Source: Metellina segmentata (lineage: Eukaryota > Arthropoda > Arachnida > Araneae > Tetragnathidae). From it: 64,000 bases of DNA. Positions 54,451 to 64,000 of this stretch are shown here, in pieces (the stretch's first letter is position 1; each line of letters begins with the position of its first letter). The position numbers were made by a program, and so were the translations under genes. The stretch lies in NCBI GenBank assembly GCA_947359465.1, contig OX375883.1, positions 14,200,088-14,264,087 on the forward strand, read 5' to 3'. The notes under the pieces were generated by a model that worked only from the letters and a program-made list of their open reading frames with translations, was not told the origin of the DNA and made no database searches.

Positions 54451-56780
54451 GAGATTAGATGTGTCCACCATCGAGGCCAAAAAGATAAATGGTTTAATTT
54501 ACATCCTGACAATCAGTCATTAAATTGCTTGAAGATTCCCAATAGTGAACTGTACTCTAACATTATATGTTTAGCACGCTGGTGTAAAGCAGTGCAACTT
54601 TGTATCCACCAAAAAGTACTTAAAAGTAGAAACGGGTTACATTGCTAGTTTTATATACTAGTAAACGTAAGTTAATTTTTGTAGTGGTGGATAAAATCGA
54701 CACACATGTTTTTTATGTTAGCCTTTTCTTTTCTTTTAGGCATTTAAAATCTGAAAAAGAGCACTGGTTTTCCTCTCTAGCTTGATCTCTGCTGTGTTTC
54801 CCCTCCTTAAAGTTTTTAAGTAATTTAAATGTTTGCAGTTTTCCTCATTTTAAATTTCATTTCTCATGCATTCAATATCTAGGGTTCCTGCGGGAAAAAT
54901 CAGTTTACATCGTAAACTGGTTATTAAATTCAGAGGTGAGAACCTCTGCTAAAGAGGATTAGGGCTCTTGGCGATACCTCTATTAAAAAAACCCGATGGG
55001 AGATGTGGAAATGGAGTTGTTCATTTTAGAACACGTTATAAGTTACAGAATATAACTGTTGTTTTGGCCCTACCCCCTACGATAGCTCTATGTGGTCACT
55101 TCACGAATTAAATAAAATTCACCACAACACAATACAAAAAGTAAAGTGAACTGTATAATTTTCTCACATATTTATTACCTCTTCTCTGAGCTGTCCTAAC
55201 ACAAGACACATTTTCTTTGTTCGTCACCCGGAACTCAGAATGCTACCACACCCACGCTCAAGACGTCACGTGGTTACATCTGCGCTAGCGACAGCAGCGC
55301 CCTTTGTCACTGCGGTCAGGCGTTGCACTAAAGAATTCACGACCCTCTCCGGACCAACTCACCTCAAGGGTTTAGAGTTATTGGTTTAGGTCCGGGGGGG
55401 GGAGTTTTGACTCCCACAGCACATGAAAGAGACAAAAGATCACCCCACCAGCCGGGGAAGAAGGTCACAAGCCAAGGCTCACAATGCAGCGGGCACGGAC
55501 ATGTTTATTTGTTTATAACATTTACAGGGGCTAAAGGCCAATCGAATCATATTAAAAAAATGGGTAATAGGCCCAACAAGAAAAAAATCCGTTCACAGAC
55601 GGATGGCCTCACAGGGCCTAAAAAATAGTAAGTGCATTTACATAACAATTCAACTCAACAATTGTGATAGCTTTCAAAACATCCAATTGGTGTATTCAGT
55701 CATGAAATATACTTGTTATAATTGTAGATGGATTTGCTTATAAACGGTGCCCTGTTATGTAATATTAGTGCGTATCGTTAGCAGTAAAATTCTCGAACAA
55801 GAAAGATTTGTCAAGAGTGCCTTCCTTGGAAGAGAGAGAAATGAGACACCAGAAAAAACAGCCTCTGAACAATACTTGTTCCGTTCTCGGCATTTACTTT
55901 AATTTGTTGATTATTGTACTGACACTCAGTCGTTTTGGGTCTTTGATGACATGATCTTGAGATGCGTACCGATATCAGTGGGGTTAACAACAAATTACTG
56001 ATTTGTGGTTCTTTACACTTAAAGCAAATCCAGTTAAAATATTAAGTTTTTACCATCTTGGTTGTTTTTATTCAATTGATTGAAATAAAAATATTTACTG
56101 TAGATTTAACTCCAAATGGTATTTTAAAAATTTGAGAGTTTGATCAAAATAGTTTAGTTAAGAAACATTAAGGTCACAATAATAAGCTTTGAAGTTTCTA
56201 AAAATTTCAAATTTAATAATAATTCAGTTTAACCACCTTAGTGGTTGCAACAAAAAATATCAAGATATAGTCCATTTTCTGATGACAAGATAAAGATTGT
56301 GTCAGTTTATCTCAAGTCATGAGATATATCGTCCATCAAGATTCGGTCAGTTTTGCTAATTAAACAAGACTCGTCAAACATGACCACCAGGACGGTTAAT
56401 GCTAATGCAGCACTTGGGAGTATTACTGTGACTGATTTGAAATAATAGTCAAACAAAACACGTAAGGAAAATAAAGCCATTATGAGAACTTGTAGGAGAG
56501 GACTAGAAATAAAGTTATATTTAGTTGAATTTTCAACGTCTCACCGAAAAGGTTTCTGAACTATGAAATAAGTTTACGAAACGATGATAAATGCCCTCCT
56601 ATATTGCCATTGTAAGAGCCCTATATTGCACAGTATGTGAAGCAAAAATCCTGAAATGTTACAAACTTATTATGTATATCAATATTACTACACTGGGTGC
56701 TCAAATGAAAAGGTACGAAACGTCGTAACCGTTAACATATTTGCTTATGCCGCTATGGAAGAACGTAGCGAGACATCTCC
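54451..56780. other. Long unassigned stretch
   Basis: No supported gene. Noted inside: an inverted pair AGTTTACATCGTAAACT at 54901-54917, and a GC-richer block at 55190-55460 with GTCACGTGGTTACATCTGCG, GCGCTAGCGACAGCAGCG and a GGGGGGGG run that could be an LTR or promoter fragment. At 56690-56722 there is ACTGGGTGCTCAAATGAAAA, which resembles a transposon end without a partner. Confidence 0.35.
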
Positions 56781-56789
56781 GGCGTGGAT

Positions 56790-57826
56790 CAGAGCATGCG
56801 CGGGCGCCCGCATGCGCAGGAGAGAGCAGAGGCTCTTATAAAGAGCGCCGTCCAATTGACACGGCAGTGCTTCTGTAGAGGACGGTCGAACTATTTTAAC
56901 TCCGCTATACCTTTAAAATTATCACGCCAAATAAAAGGTCTTTCTCAAGACTGCGTTATAACCAAAAACCCATCATGGAAAACGACCTCCCCGTCGAAAT
57001 GTCGGAGAAATCAAAATCAATTCCCGAGGAATTAAAAAACCTTACTCCAGCCGAACTCAGCACTCTTACCTCCCGAATTCAGACGAAAATCAAGCAAACG
57101 AAAGCTGGCCTGAAACCTGCCCTTGAAATATACAAACTCGATGATGACAACGAAAGATATGCCTTTGTCAACACCATGATCAACAAGGAAAACGCTCAAC
57201 TGGCCGTTCTTGAAGGTCAGTGGCATGTCATTTGTGCTTTCTCTAATCCACCCACACAAAATCAAACCTCCACTAAAAGAGTAAGATCAGAGGACAATAC
57301 CAGCCCTCAAAAGAAAAATGCGAAATTAGATGCTTCGGGATTTCAATCCCCGTCCAAAAAACAAACTGCCACTCGCAATATCCTTGCCCCTCTGCCAAAC
57401 CCAATCACTACAAGCAATAAATTCGAAAGTCTACCAGAAGACATAAACACCTCACCCACAAAAATTGAACCCATAATGATTAAACTGATTGAGGGCATCC
57501 CCGCTTTACTCGGAACTCCAAAAGGAACATTCGGAAACACCGTTAAGAGCAAGCTTGCCGGTGAATACGTCAAGATCACCACCCAAACCCCTGAACAACA
57601 CAGGGGAGTCACCGCCTTCCTTAGACAAAGAAAGATAAGAGGGTTTCATCATAACCTCATCCAATGAAAAACCTGTCAAAGTGGTAATCAAGGGCGTTCC
57701 CAGGGAAACCGAAGTTGTGGACATCAAAAATGAGCTAGTTAATCACGAATTTCCTGGGCGTAAAGTAACTCAACTGACACAATCACTAACAAAAAATCCA
57801 CTCCCCATATTCATGGTCACGTTGGG
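56790..57826 (+). pseudogene. Jockey-type LINE ORF1 (Gag-like), frameshifted and 3'-truncated
   Basis: After a GC-rich leader (CATGCGCGGGCGCCCGCATG at about 56797) the frame 56975-57667 starts MENDLPVEMSEKSKSIPEEL. A charged, helical region (LTSRIQTKIKQTKAGLKPAL) and a Ser/Lys-rich spacer follow. Then comes the conserved core PIMIKLIEGIPALLG, SKLAGEYVKITTQTPEQHRG. A frame change near 57655 leads to the PRE_C2HC domain (VVIKGVPRETEVVDIKNEL, PGRKVTQLTQSL). The CCHC knuckles that should come next are replaced by another repeat at 57827. ORF1 proteins bind the LINE RNA. Confidence 0.78.
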
Positions 57827-57955
57827 TTGGCGTGGAAGTTTGGAGTGTGGGGTGCCAGCTCAGGTGTTGCTTCGTCATCTGACCGTGGTTCAAAATTACG
57901 AGGTGTTGTCCTCGGATCTTTCCCTTAAGGGACTGATCCTGGACCGTCGTCAATA
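57827..57955. repeat. Short interspersed repeat copy truncating the LINE ORF1
   Basis: GTGGGGTGCCAGCTCAGGTG and TCGTCATCTGACCGTGGTTC match 35673-35765 in reverse complement. The block begins exactly where LINE coding similarity stops. Confidence 0.65.
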
Positions 57956-58668
57956 GCCCGTTGTGTTGCTCTAGTACGACGTTAACTATAAAAAAAAATT
58001 ACCATTACCCCATATTCATGATGGAACTTGAGAAATCTCCCATCCGCCCTACAGCCTGGACATATTGCCCTGCGATTTCCATGTGTTTGGTCCCTTGGAA
58101 AAACATCTGAAAGGGAAGCGCTTCAACTCGGACGACAAACTCAAGGACGCTGTGAAGGACTGGGAAATTGGGCTAAGTTTACAGAAATAGTTTTAAAGTT
58201 TCAGATCCTGGCTTTAAAAATAACACTCGTACATGTTTGAAATATTTTAGAGTTTTGAAATTTTTTTTTTAAATTCCTATCTCTTTGGGGTTTGATTCAA
58301 ATTAAAATTCTGTCTGTTTCCTGTTGAGTAATTATATTTCCTCAAATTATGAAAGAAACCAAATCCATAAAATGTAAAAACTTAAATTTTAAATAATTTG
58401 TAAAATCGAGATTAAAATTTAAAAATTCAGCAATTTCACATTATATTTTTGTTTTTCAAAATACAGTTTAAAAAAAATTATTGTAAATTTCATTCGTTCA
58501 AAAAATTTTTAAATTTATATTAATAATTCGGGGAAAAAAAGTAAACATTTTTAATTTGGAAAATTATTTTGAGTTTTGTGAAAAAAAAAAAAATAATAAT
58601 TCTTATAACAAAAATAAAAAATAATTATTTGATTTTTAATAAATATTCGCTTAAGAAAGCACATTCCT
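57956..58668. other. AT-rich spacer
   Basis: No gene seen; dominated by poly-A and poly-T. Confidence 0.4.
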
Positions 58669-58745
58669 CGAACCCGATTCGAACCATGTTCCAATTTACT
58701 CCAATTCCGAGCCTCTCACCACTATACCAAAATGCGCATAACATA
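58669..58745 (-). repeat. tRNA-like sequence with A and B boxes
   Basis: The minus strand reads TGGTATAGTGGTGAG (A box/D-arm) and GGTTCGAATCGGG (B box). GCGCATT and AATGTGC at the ends can pair as a seven-base acceptor stem with one G-U. The T-arm position does not fit a canonical cloverleaf, so a tRNA-derived SINE or pseudogene is more likely than a working tRNA. Confidence 0.45.
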
Positions 58746-59199
58746 TAAATGTTTTTTTTTTTTTTTCAAATGAGACATGTATCGTAATTCTCGGATTCTT
58801 ATATCGATTAATCGTTTTTTCGCGAAGCACTCGATACTTGAAAGTACTAATACAAAGTATTCGGTACTCAAAAGTACTCGATTCTGCCCATCACTAATAG
58901 TAGGCCAATTCGATTAAATATTGGAGAAAAGGATGTGCCTTAATGTTCATCCGTTCGTGTGGTTCTTCGTGTTGGTGTGAGTTTGTAACAAATGTTTTTC
59001 ATGTACGTTTCAATGGATCTTTCCTGATGAAAACACACTTGATTTTGACACACCACAAGACTGACAAGGTACAAATAGAGCAAAATTACTTTTATTAGTG
59101 GTTAATTTTAAACACATAAGAATAGTAAATGCACACATTAGAGATGTATGGATGTCTTAAATCATCTCGCTCTTCAAACGGATTTCATTCCCCAGAAGC

Positions 59200-59977
59200 G
59201 GCTCTTCAATGTCAACAAGCACGTCTTGGCCTATGCCAACTTTTCGGAAAGGGTTTTATACATATTTAAGACTCGTATAGATTATCACCAGCGTAAAAAA
59301 AGCGTGTGATAGGAAGTGCGAACTGTGCGAAAAGTGTTTCTTTGAAAATTCATTTTCATAGATTCACAAGTTTCGGAAAGTACGTTTGCATCAGTTTGAA
59401 CTAAGAAAACCATGTCATGCATATTTTACACTCGAATGATCTGTCAAATGAGGATAAGTACGTCGTCCCAAGAACGAATTTTCCGAAAAGCGTTCCTTTA
59501 CACTTTTCAAACACGACTATCTTCTCTTCATTTGTAAAAAATGTACCACTTTGTAATTGCGAATAGTGTTTCTTGCACATTTAACACTCGTAGATCTACT
59601 CTTGAGTGTGGCTAAGTCTATTGACCTCTTAAGTAGCATATTTCACAATCATATAGCTCCTCTTCGGTGTGGACTCGCATTTGTGTTCTTAGTGCCCCAC
59701 TTGCGAAAACAGTTTCTTACTTATTTCGCACTAATGTGGCTTCTCTTCAGTGTGGATTCGCATATGTCTACTTAACGTCGAACTTTGCGAAAAGCGTTTT
59801 TCGTATACTTCACATTCATGTGGCTTCTTTTTGTTGTGAATTCGCATTTGTGTTCTTTAGTGCCCCTTTTGCGAAAACCGTTACATATTTCGCACTAGTG
59901 TGGATTCGCATATGCGTTCTTAAGCTCGAACTGAATAAAACGGTGTTTTACGTATTTCGCATTCATATGGCTTCTCT
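59200..59977 (-). pseudogene. Decayed zinc fingers downstream of array B
   Basis: Finger-like blocks about every 84 bp with deletions and lost Cys/His codons (for example GCACTAATGTGGCTTCTCTT and TCGCACTAGTGTGGATTCGC). Same position as 43320-44390 relative to the array. Confidence 0.6.
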
Positions 59978-61432
59978 TCATTGTGGATTCGCACATGTTC
60001 TTAACGTCGAACTTTGCGAAAAGCGTTTTTCGTATATTTCACATTCATGTGGCTTCTTTTTGTTGTGAATTCGCATATGTGTTCTAAAGTGCCCATTTTG
60101 CGAAAACCGTTTGTTGCATACTTCACATTCGTATGGCTTCTCTTTAGTGTGTATTCGCATATGTGTCCTCAAGATAGAATTGTCCGAAAAGACTTTCTTG
60201 CATATTACACACTCGTATGGCTTATCTTTGGTGTGAATTCGCATATGTATTCTTAAGTGCCCATTTTGCGAAAACCGTTTGTTGCATACTTCACACTCGT
60301 ATGGCTTCTCTTCAGTGTGGATTCGCATATGTGTTTTCAAATTTGAATTGTTCGAAAAGACTTTCTTGCATATTTCACACCCGTATGGCTTCTCTTTTGT
60401 GTGGATTCGCATATGTGTTCTTAAGTGCCCATTTTGCAAAAACCGATTCTTACATATTTCACACTCATAAGGCTTCTCTTCAGTGTGAATTCGCAGATGT
60501 GTTCTTAAGTCCCCCTTGATCGAAAACCGTTTCATACATATTTCGCACTCATGTGGCTTCTCTTTAATGTCAATTCGCATATGTGTTCTTAAGTCCCCCT
60601 TTTGCGAAAAACGTTTCTTACATATTTCAAACTCATATGGCTTCTCTTCAGTGTGGATACGCATATGTGTTCTTAAGTGCCCCTTTTGCGCAAACCGTTT
60701 GTTGCATATTTCACACTCGTATGGCTTCTCTTTAGTGTGTATTCGCATATGTGTTCTTAAGTGCCCATTTTGCGAAAACCGATTCTTACATATTTCGCAC
60801 TCGTATGGCTTCTCTTCAGTGTGAATTCGCAGATGTGTTCTTAAGTCCCCCTTGATCGAAAACCGTTTCATACATATTTCGCACTCATGTGGCTTCTCTT
60901 TAGTGTGAATTCGCATATGTGTTCTTAAGTGCCCATTTTGCGAAAACCGTTTTTTGCATATTTCACACTCGTATGGCTTCTCTTCAGTGTGTATTCGCAT
61001 ATGTGTTCTTAAGTGCCCATTTTGCGAAAACCGATTCTTACATATTTCGCACTCATAAGGCTTCTCTTCAGTGTGAATTCGCAGATGTGTTCTTAAGTCC
61101 CCCTTGATCGAAAACCGTTTCATACATATTTCGCACTCATGTGGCTTCTCTTTAATGTCAATTCGCATATGTGTTCTTAAGTCCCCCTTTTGCGAAAAAC
61201 GTTTCTTACATATTTCAAACTCATATGGCTTCTCTTCAGTGTGGATACGCATATGTGTTCTTAAGTGCCCATTTTGCAAAAACCGTTTTTTGCATATTTC
61301 GCACTCGAATGGCTTCTTTTCAGTGTGGACTCGCATATGTGTTGTCAAGTTTGAATGGTCCGAAAAGACTTTCTTGCATATTTCGCACTCGTAACGCTTC
61401 ACGAAAGACTTTCTTGCATATTTGACAATCAT
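59978..61432 (-). CDS. C2H2 zinc-finger protein, 16-unit array (copy B)
   Basis: 484 residues from the Met at 61432. Sixteen units of C-x2-C-x12-H-x3-H type are followed by a broken last one ([16 protein letters not shown]). Units 3 and 10 are defective in the same way: the first Cys is Phe (YEFEICKKRF) and the last His is Asp (MRIDI). Units 3-5 and 10-12 are near-identical trios, so a block of fingers was duplicated inside the array. Linkers are TEEKP, TKEKP or TDKKP-like variants (TKDKP, NKKKP) without Gly. The N-terminal 12 residues before the first finger ([13 protein letters not shown]) come from a small deletion that fused two fingers. A further finger (KPYKCKTCNQRFSHNSSVRT) lies upstream out of frame at 61440-61530. 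DNA binding is likely if expressed; no other domain seen. Confidence 0.65.
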   Translation of the reverse strand: MIVKYARKSFVKRYECEICKKVFSDHSNLTTHMRVHTEKKPFECEICKKRFLQNGHLRTHMRIHTEEKPYEFEICKKRFSQKGDLRTHMRIDIKEKPHECEICMKRFSIKGDLRTHLRIHTEEKPYECEICKNRFSQNGHLRTHMRIHTEEKPYECEICKKRFSQNGHLRTHMRIHTKEKPHECEICMKRFSIKGDLRTHLRIHTEEKPYECEICKNRFSQNGHLRTHMRIHTKEKPYECEICNKRFAQKGHLRTHMRIHTEEKPYEFEICKKRFSQKGDLRTHMRIDIKEKPHECEICMKRFSIKGDLRTHLRIHTEEKPYECEICKNRFLQNGHLRTHMRIHTKEKPYGCEICKKVFSNNSNLKTHMRIHTEEKPYECEVCNKRFSQNGHLRIHMRIHTKDKPYECVICKKVFSDNSILRTHMRIHTKEKPYECEVCNKRFSQNGHFRTHMRIHNKKKPHECEIYEKRFSQSSTLRTCANPQ

Positions 61433-62110
61433 ATGGTTTCTATCCAGTAGGAATTCGTGTGTGTTCTTACGCTCGAATTATGCGAAAAGCGTTGGTTGCA
61501 TGTTTTACACTTGTATGGCTTCTCATTGATGTGGTCATATATGAATTAACTGAAAAACGTTTCACTGCAAACTTGAACAGTTCAAGCTTTTGTTCGTATC
61601 ATGTTTTCCTAAAGCTGTATTGATTAGTATTTTATTTACAAACACTTGTTGTCTTGCACGTACACATACGGTTGTGTCCTAGAATTTTTGCATTTGATTC
61701 GTTACTGGAAAATCAGATTTAGAACAGATCTCTGCTGGCTGTGATGTTTTCACGATTTGGTGGAGTCCGCTCTTATAATGTACTTTCACCCCGAAACAAA
61801 TTTTGCAGTGGATTTTGAGACATCTAATAATATAGCTCTTGATATCATCCGGGTCTCTACAGATAGTAAAATTGATTTTATTAGATTTCCAACGTTATCA
61901 ACAGTATTCTTCGTTCCTATATATTTCTTGTATCTCGTAACAGTTCCGATGAACAGTATGTCCTCATATCGTAATACGGATCTCGAGGGACTTTTGGAGC
62001 AGATAGATTCTGAACCCAAAGGTATCACGTTACTCAGTCATAGAATTGACTGATAGGATACAGAACAACATTTTCTAGTATATTTTCAGTTGCAGGCTTT
62101 TTCACATTTC
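61433..62110 (-). pseudogene. Upstream leader of array B, decayed
   Basis: Contains one more finger out of frame, then DNA not shared with copy A. At 61880-61790 it holds the counterpart of the copy A leader (minus strand CRDPDDIKSYIIRC, with HCKICFG). A block at 61890-62060 is absent from copy A. Confidence 0.45.
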
Positions 62111-62647
62111 GGTCGAACCGAGATCCAGGATCGCATTCAATAAGCTTACGACATACTTAAAATACCTGGAATAGAAATGATAAAATTTATTAGAGGGCTA
62201 AATTAGCAAATTCCAGTAGGATTTCAGGCACCACAGTAAAATAAAGAACAAATTTAAGTTTTTATTTATGAAAAGTCGTACTTTTTTGATTTAATGTTTT
62301 ACGTACATAAAGATTGACTATTAAACATTGTGTTTAACTAATGCATGAATAATGAAACTTTTTATTATTGTGGTAGCGACGACGAAAACCCATTCGATGC
62401 AATTTGAAATAGGATTGCGGAAACGGAATGTATTCGATCGGTTTCCCCCTGATACCTGTACGTGCCTGAAGACCATGTCGTCAAAATCCAAAGCGACCTA
62501 GTATCATTAGTATTAGAAACAGTAGTACAGTAGGGTAGAGGGGAAATAATTCTTTCCCTCTAACCCTACTATTACTTTCTTTGACGCGACACATTTAATA
62601 TACATAACAGCACACAAGAAGAATAGAATACAACACACTATGCTACA

Positions 62648-62929
62648 TGCTGAACGACAAGTTCAACGTTGATCAAATCGTTGATGATTTAAGTGTTTCA
62701 CGTGGATTTCCACACCGAAAGTACCACCGCCAATCATTACTTACCTACGGAAATGAATCATCGCATGATTCATGCAGCGACAAGGAATGTCCAAACTTCA
62801 CACCTTCCCTCTAGTTTCCTTTTGCTGGACCAGGTCCGGCACATGGAAATTGAACTGGATGTAAAGTCAGAAAGAGAGTTCCTTAATTTTTCTTATCCCA
62901 TTAAAAGCCAGTGTAAAATATGTTTGTGA
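62648..62929 (+). other. Conserved anonymous ORF in duplication copy B
   Basis: Counterpart of 46361-46651: MLNDKFNVDQIVDDLSVSRG in one frame, MFHVDFHTESTTANHYLPTE in another. Most substitutions between the copies change amino acids in both frames. Confidence 0.35.
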
Positions 62930-63390
62930 CCCAAATGACCACAGCAAAAACAATCGCTCACATGCTAAAGCTAACACAAACTCACCACCCACATATTAAT
63001 GAAAGTAAAGAATGTAAACAGATATGCAATACGATATTTGCCATAAACATAATACAAGAAAATATACATGACACACTAAATGAACACTACGAACTACATT
63101 TCTTTTGCAGAAAGTAAAACTATTTTAGTGCAAGTCATTCAATTTATGATACATTTTAAATGTTAAGCCTGTGTAAAACGTTTCCTAATTTTTGATAAAT
63201 GATGAAGGTCTTCATCAGGGGAGGATGTGTGAACTTGGAATATATATATATAAAAGCATAAAATATACAAAATAACAGTTACATAACACACACAAAATAA
63301 CCAAACAGCCGGGGTGCAATAACACCAGAAACCGAAACTCAAAACTACCCATGCAAGCGCGCTGAAGCTGCAGGCATAGCATGGAAAGCA

Positions 63391-63527
63391 ATATAATTTC
63401 AAGAACACACACAGGAATTTCCAAAAAAAATTCCAATAAAAGTCTTAAAAAATGAAGAAATGTTGGTGGATCAGGGCGTTTTTTAAGACTTTTATTGGAA
63501 TTTTTTTTGGAAATTCTTGTGTGCTTG

Positions 63528-63538
<11 letters not shown>
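63391..63538. other. Long hairpin, arms about 60 bp, loop 26 bp
   Basis: Left arm 63391-63452 and right arm 63479-63538 are inverse copies. The inner 38 bp (from GAATTTCCAAAAAAAATTCC to the run of A before the loop) pair perfectly; the outer part differs by a 4-base indel and a mismatch or two. The loop is TGAAGAAATGTTGGTGGATC plus six bases. Confidence 0.92.

Positions 63539-63573
<35 letters not shown>
63539..63573. repeat. (TA)n microsatellite beside the hairpin
   Basis: About 17 TA units continuing from the right hairpin arm. Confidence 0.95.
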
Positions 63574-63640
63574 CTGCCTCCTAGAAGAGAAAGCCTTCTG
63601 TCCGAGTTAGTGAAACGACGTGGTGACGTCATCAATAGTA

Positions 63641-63855
63641 GGTAGTGATGGGTGTACGCGAATACAAAAGTACTCGTGTATTCGATACTTAAAAGTAATC
63701 GTTGTTCTCGATTATTTTCCAAAGTGTTCGAATACCGGAAGTATTCAAGTAGTAACCGGAAGTTCTCGGTTCTCGGGTAGTTGTTGTATTTATCCGAAGT
63801 ATTCGAATACCTCATATGAATACAAGATGTTCTCGGTATTCGAACAAAGTACTTA
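63641..63855. repeat. GATGGGTGTACGCG repeat family, copy 2
   Basis: TAGTGATGGGTGTACGCGAA, then TATTCGAATAC and GTACTCG motifs as at 50194-50540. It is cut at 63855 by a Tc1 end at a TA. Confidence 0.65.
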
Positions 63856-64000
63856 CAGATGGAGGACAAAATAATACGAACACCTGTGAAAAAGTATGAC
63901 GTATCTCACGCCTGCAGTACAGCCGCGCCACCTTTTCTGACAGAAGTCTGCTACTTAGTGGGCGTGAAGAGGAAGGTATCAGTCTCTCAACAGCAGTCAC
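63856..64000. mobile_element. Tc1-like transposon 3, left end, runs off the window
   Basis: CAGATGGAGGACAAAATAAT (continuing ACGAACACCTGTG) after a TA; same family as 48395-49565. The stretch AAGTATGACGTATCTCACGC also matches the right end of that element. Only about 145 bp are visible. Confidence 0.8.

Larger units (their letters stand above)
58912..63240. repeat. Segmental duplication, copy B
   Basis: Counterpart of 43029-46948, with the same order: 3' region, decayed fingers, C2H2 array, leader, hairpin, plus-strand ORF, and right border at the ATTTTTGATAAATGATGAAG text. Confidence 0.85.

Noticed and set aside
58669..58745. A functional tRNA gene
   Set aside because: A and B boxes and an acceptor-like pairing exist, but the T-arm is not at the right distance and no proper anticodon stem can be drawn.
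50194..58908. One 8.7 kb element bounded by GATGGGTGTACG at 50194 and TGCCCATCACTA at 58908
   Set aside because: The ends look inverted, but no target duplication flanks them and the interval contains unrelated nested elements; more likely two separate fragments of one repeat family.

Overview
The window looks like repeat-rich chromosomal DNA from an arthropod, most likely a chelicerate and probably an araneomorph spider. The evidence is the absence of dense host genes, the AT-rich spacers, the C2H2 zinc-finger gene pair, and a short repeat (35673-35765 and 57827-57905) that I associate from memory with orb-weaver genomes. No ordinary conserved single-copy gene was recognised. Almost everything readable is a mobile element, often one nested inside another.

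Layout. 1-7200: a macrosatellite with a 2.27 kb unit, three copies plus a stub. 7473-9440: a 1.97 kb Polinton (Maverick) deletion derivative that keeps both long terminal inverted repeats (TIRs) and one membrane-protein ORF. 10.4-15.2 kb: a decayed Mutator-like (MULE) transposase gene with C2H2 and SWIM-type zinc fingers, next to a broken SGNH-hydrolase gene whose tail is a 46-47 residue tandem repeat. 15562-30187: a 14.6 kb Polinton with TIRs of the same family. 30.2-31.7 kb: AT-rich DNA with a diverged satellite and a Tc1 fragment. 31773-42824: a Ty3/Gypsy LTR retrotransposon with a 6.7 kb Harbinger-like element in its 5' LTR and a Helitron in its gag. 43.0-46.9 and 58.9-63.2 kb: two copies of a segmental duplication, each with a C2H2 array on the minus strand. 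Between and after them lie three Tc1 elements, (TA)n tracts, a fossil LINE reverse transcriptase split by a head-to-tail hAT dimer, and a LINE ORF1.

The large Polinton carries a compact minus-strand block. In transcription order it is: small membrane protein, FtsK/HerA packaging ATPase, two small virion-type proteins, chromodomain integrase, penton, pX-like core protein, major capsid protein, adenain-like protease, and two paralogous MERYGY proteins of unknown role. Neighbouring genes often overlap by a few bases. DNA polymerase B survives only as its C-terminus near the left end. The genes would together encode replication, packaging, a jelly-roll capsid, maturation and integration, but this copy is dead: polymerase is mostly deleted, the penton and integrase are split by insertions, and several genes are frameshifted. 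A second, different ATPase and membrane-protein pair lies beside the right TIR, so two Polinton lineages are mixed in one element.

The most interesting points are the conserved overlap of the membrane-protein and ATPase genes in both Polinton lineages, the mini-element that kept only that membrane gene, the MERYGY pair, the protease with cysteine where the catalytic aspartate is expected, and the SGNH/MULE neighbourhood. All family names come from motifs read by eye; no database search was possible.
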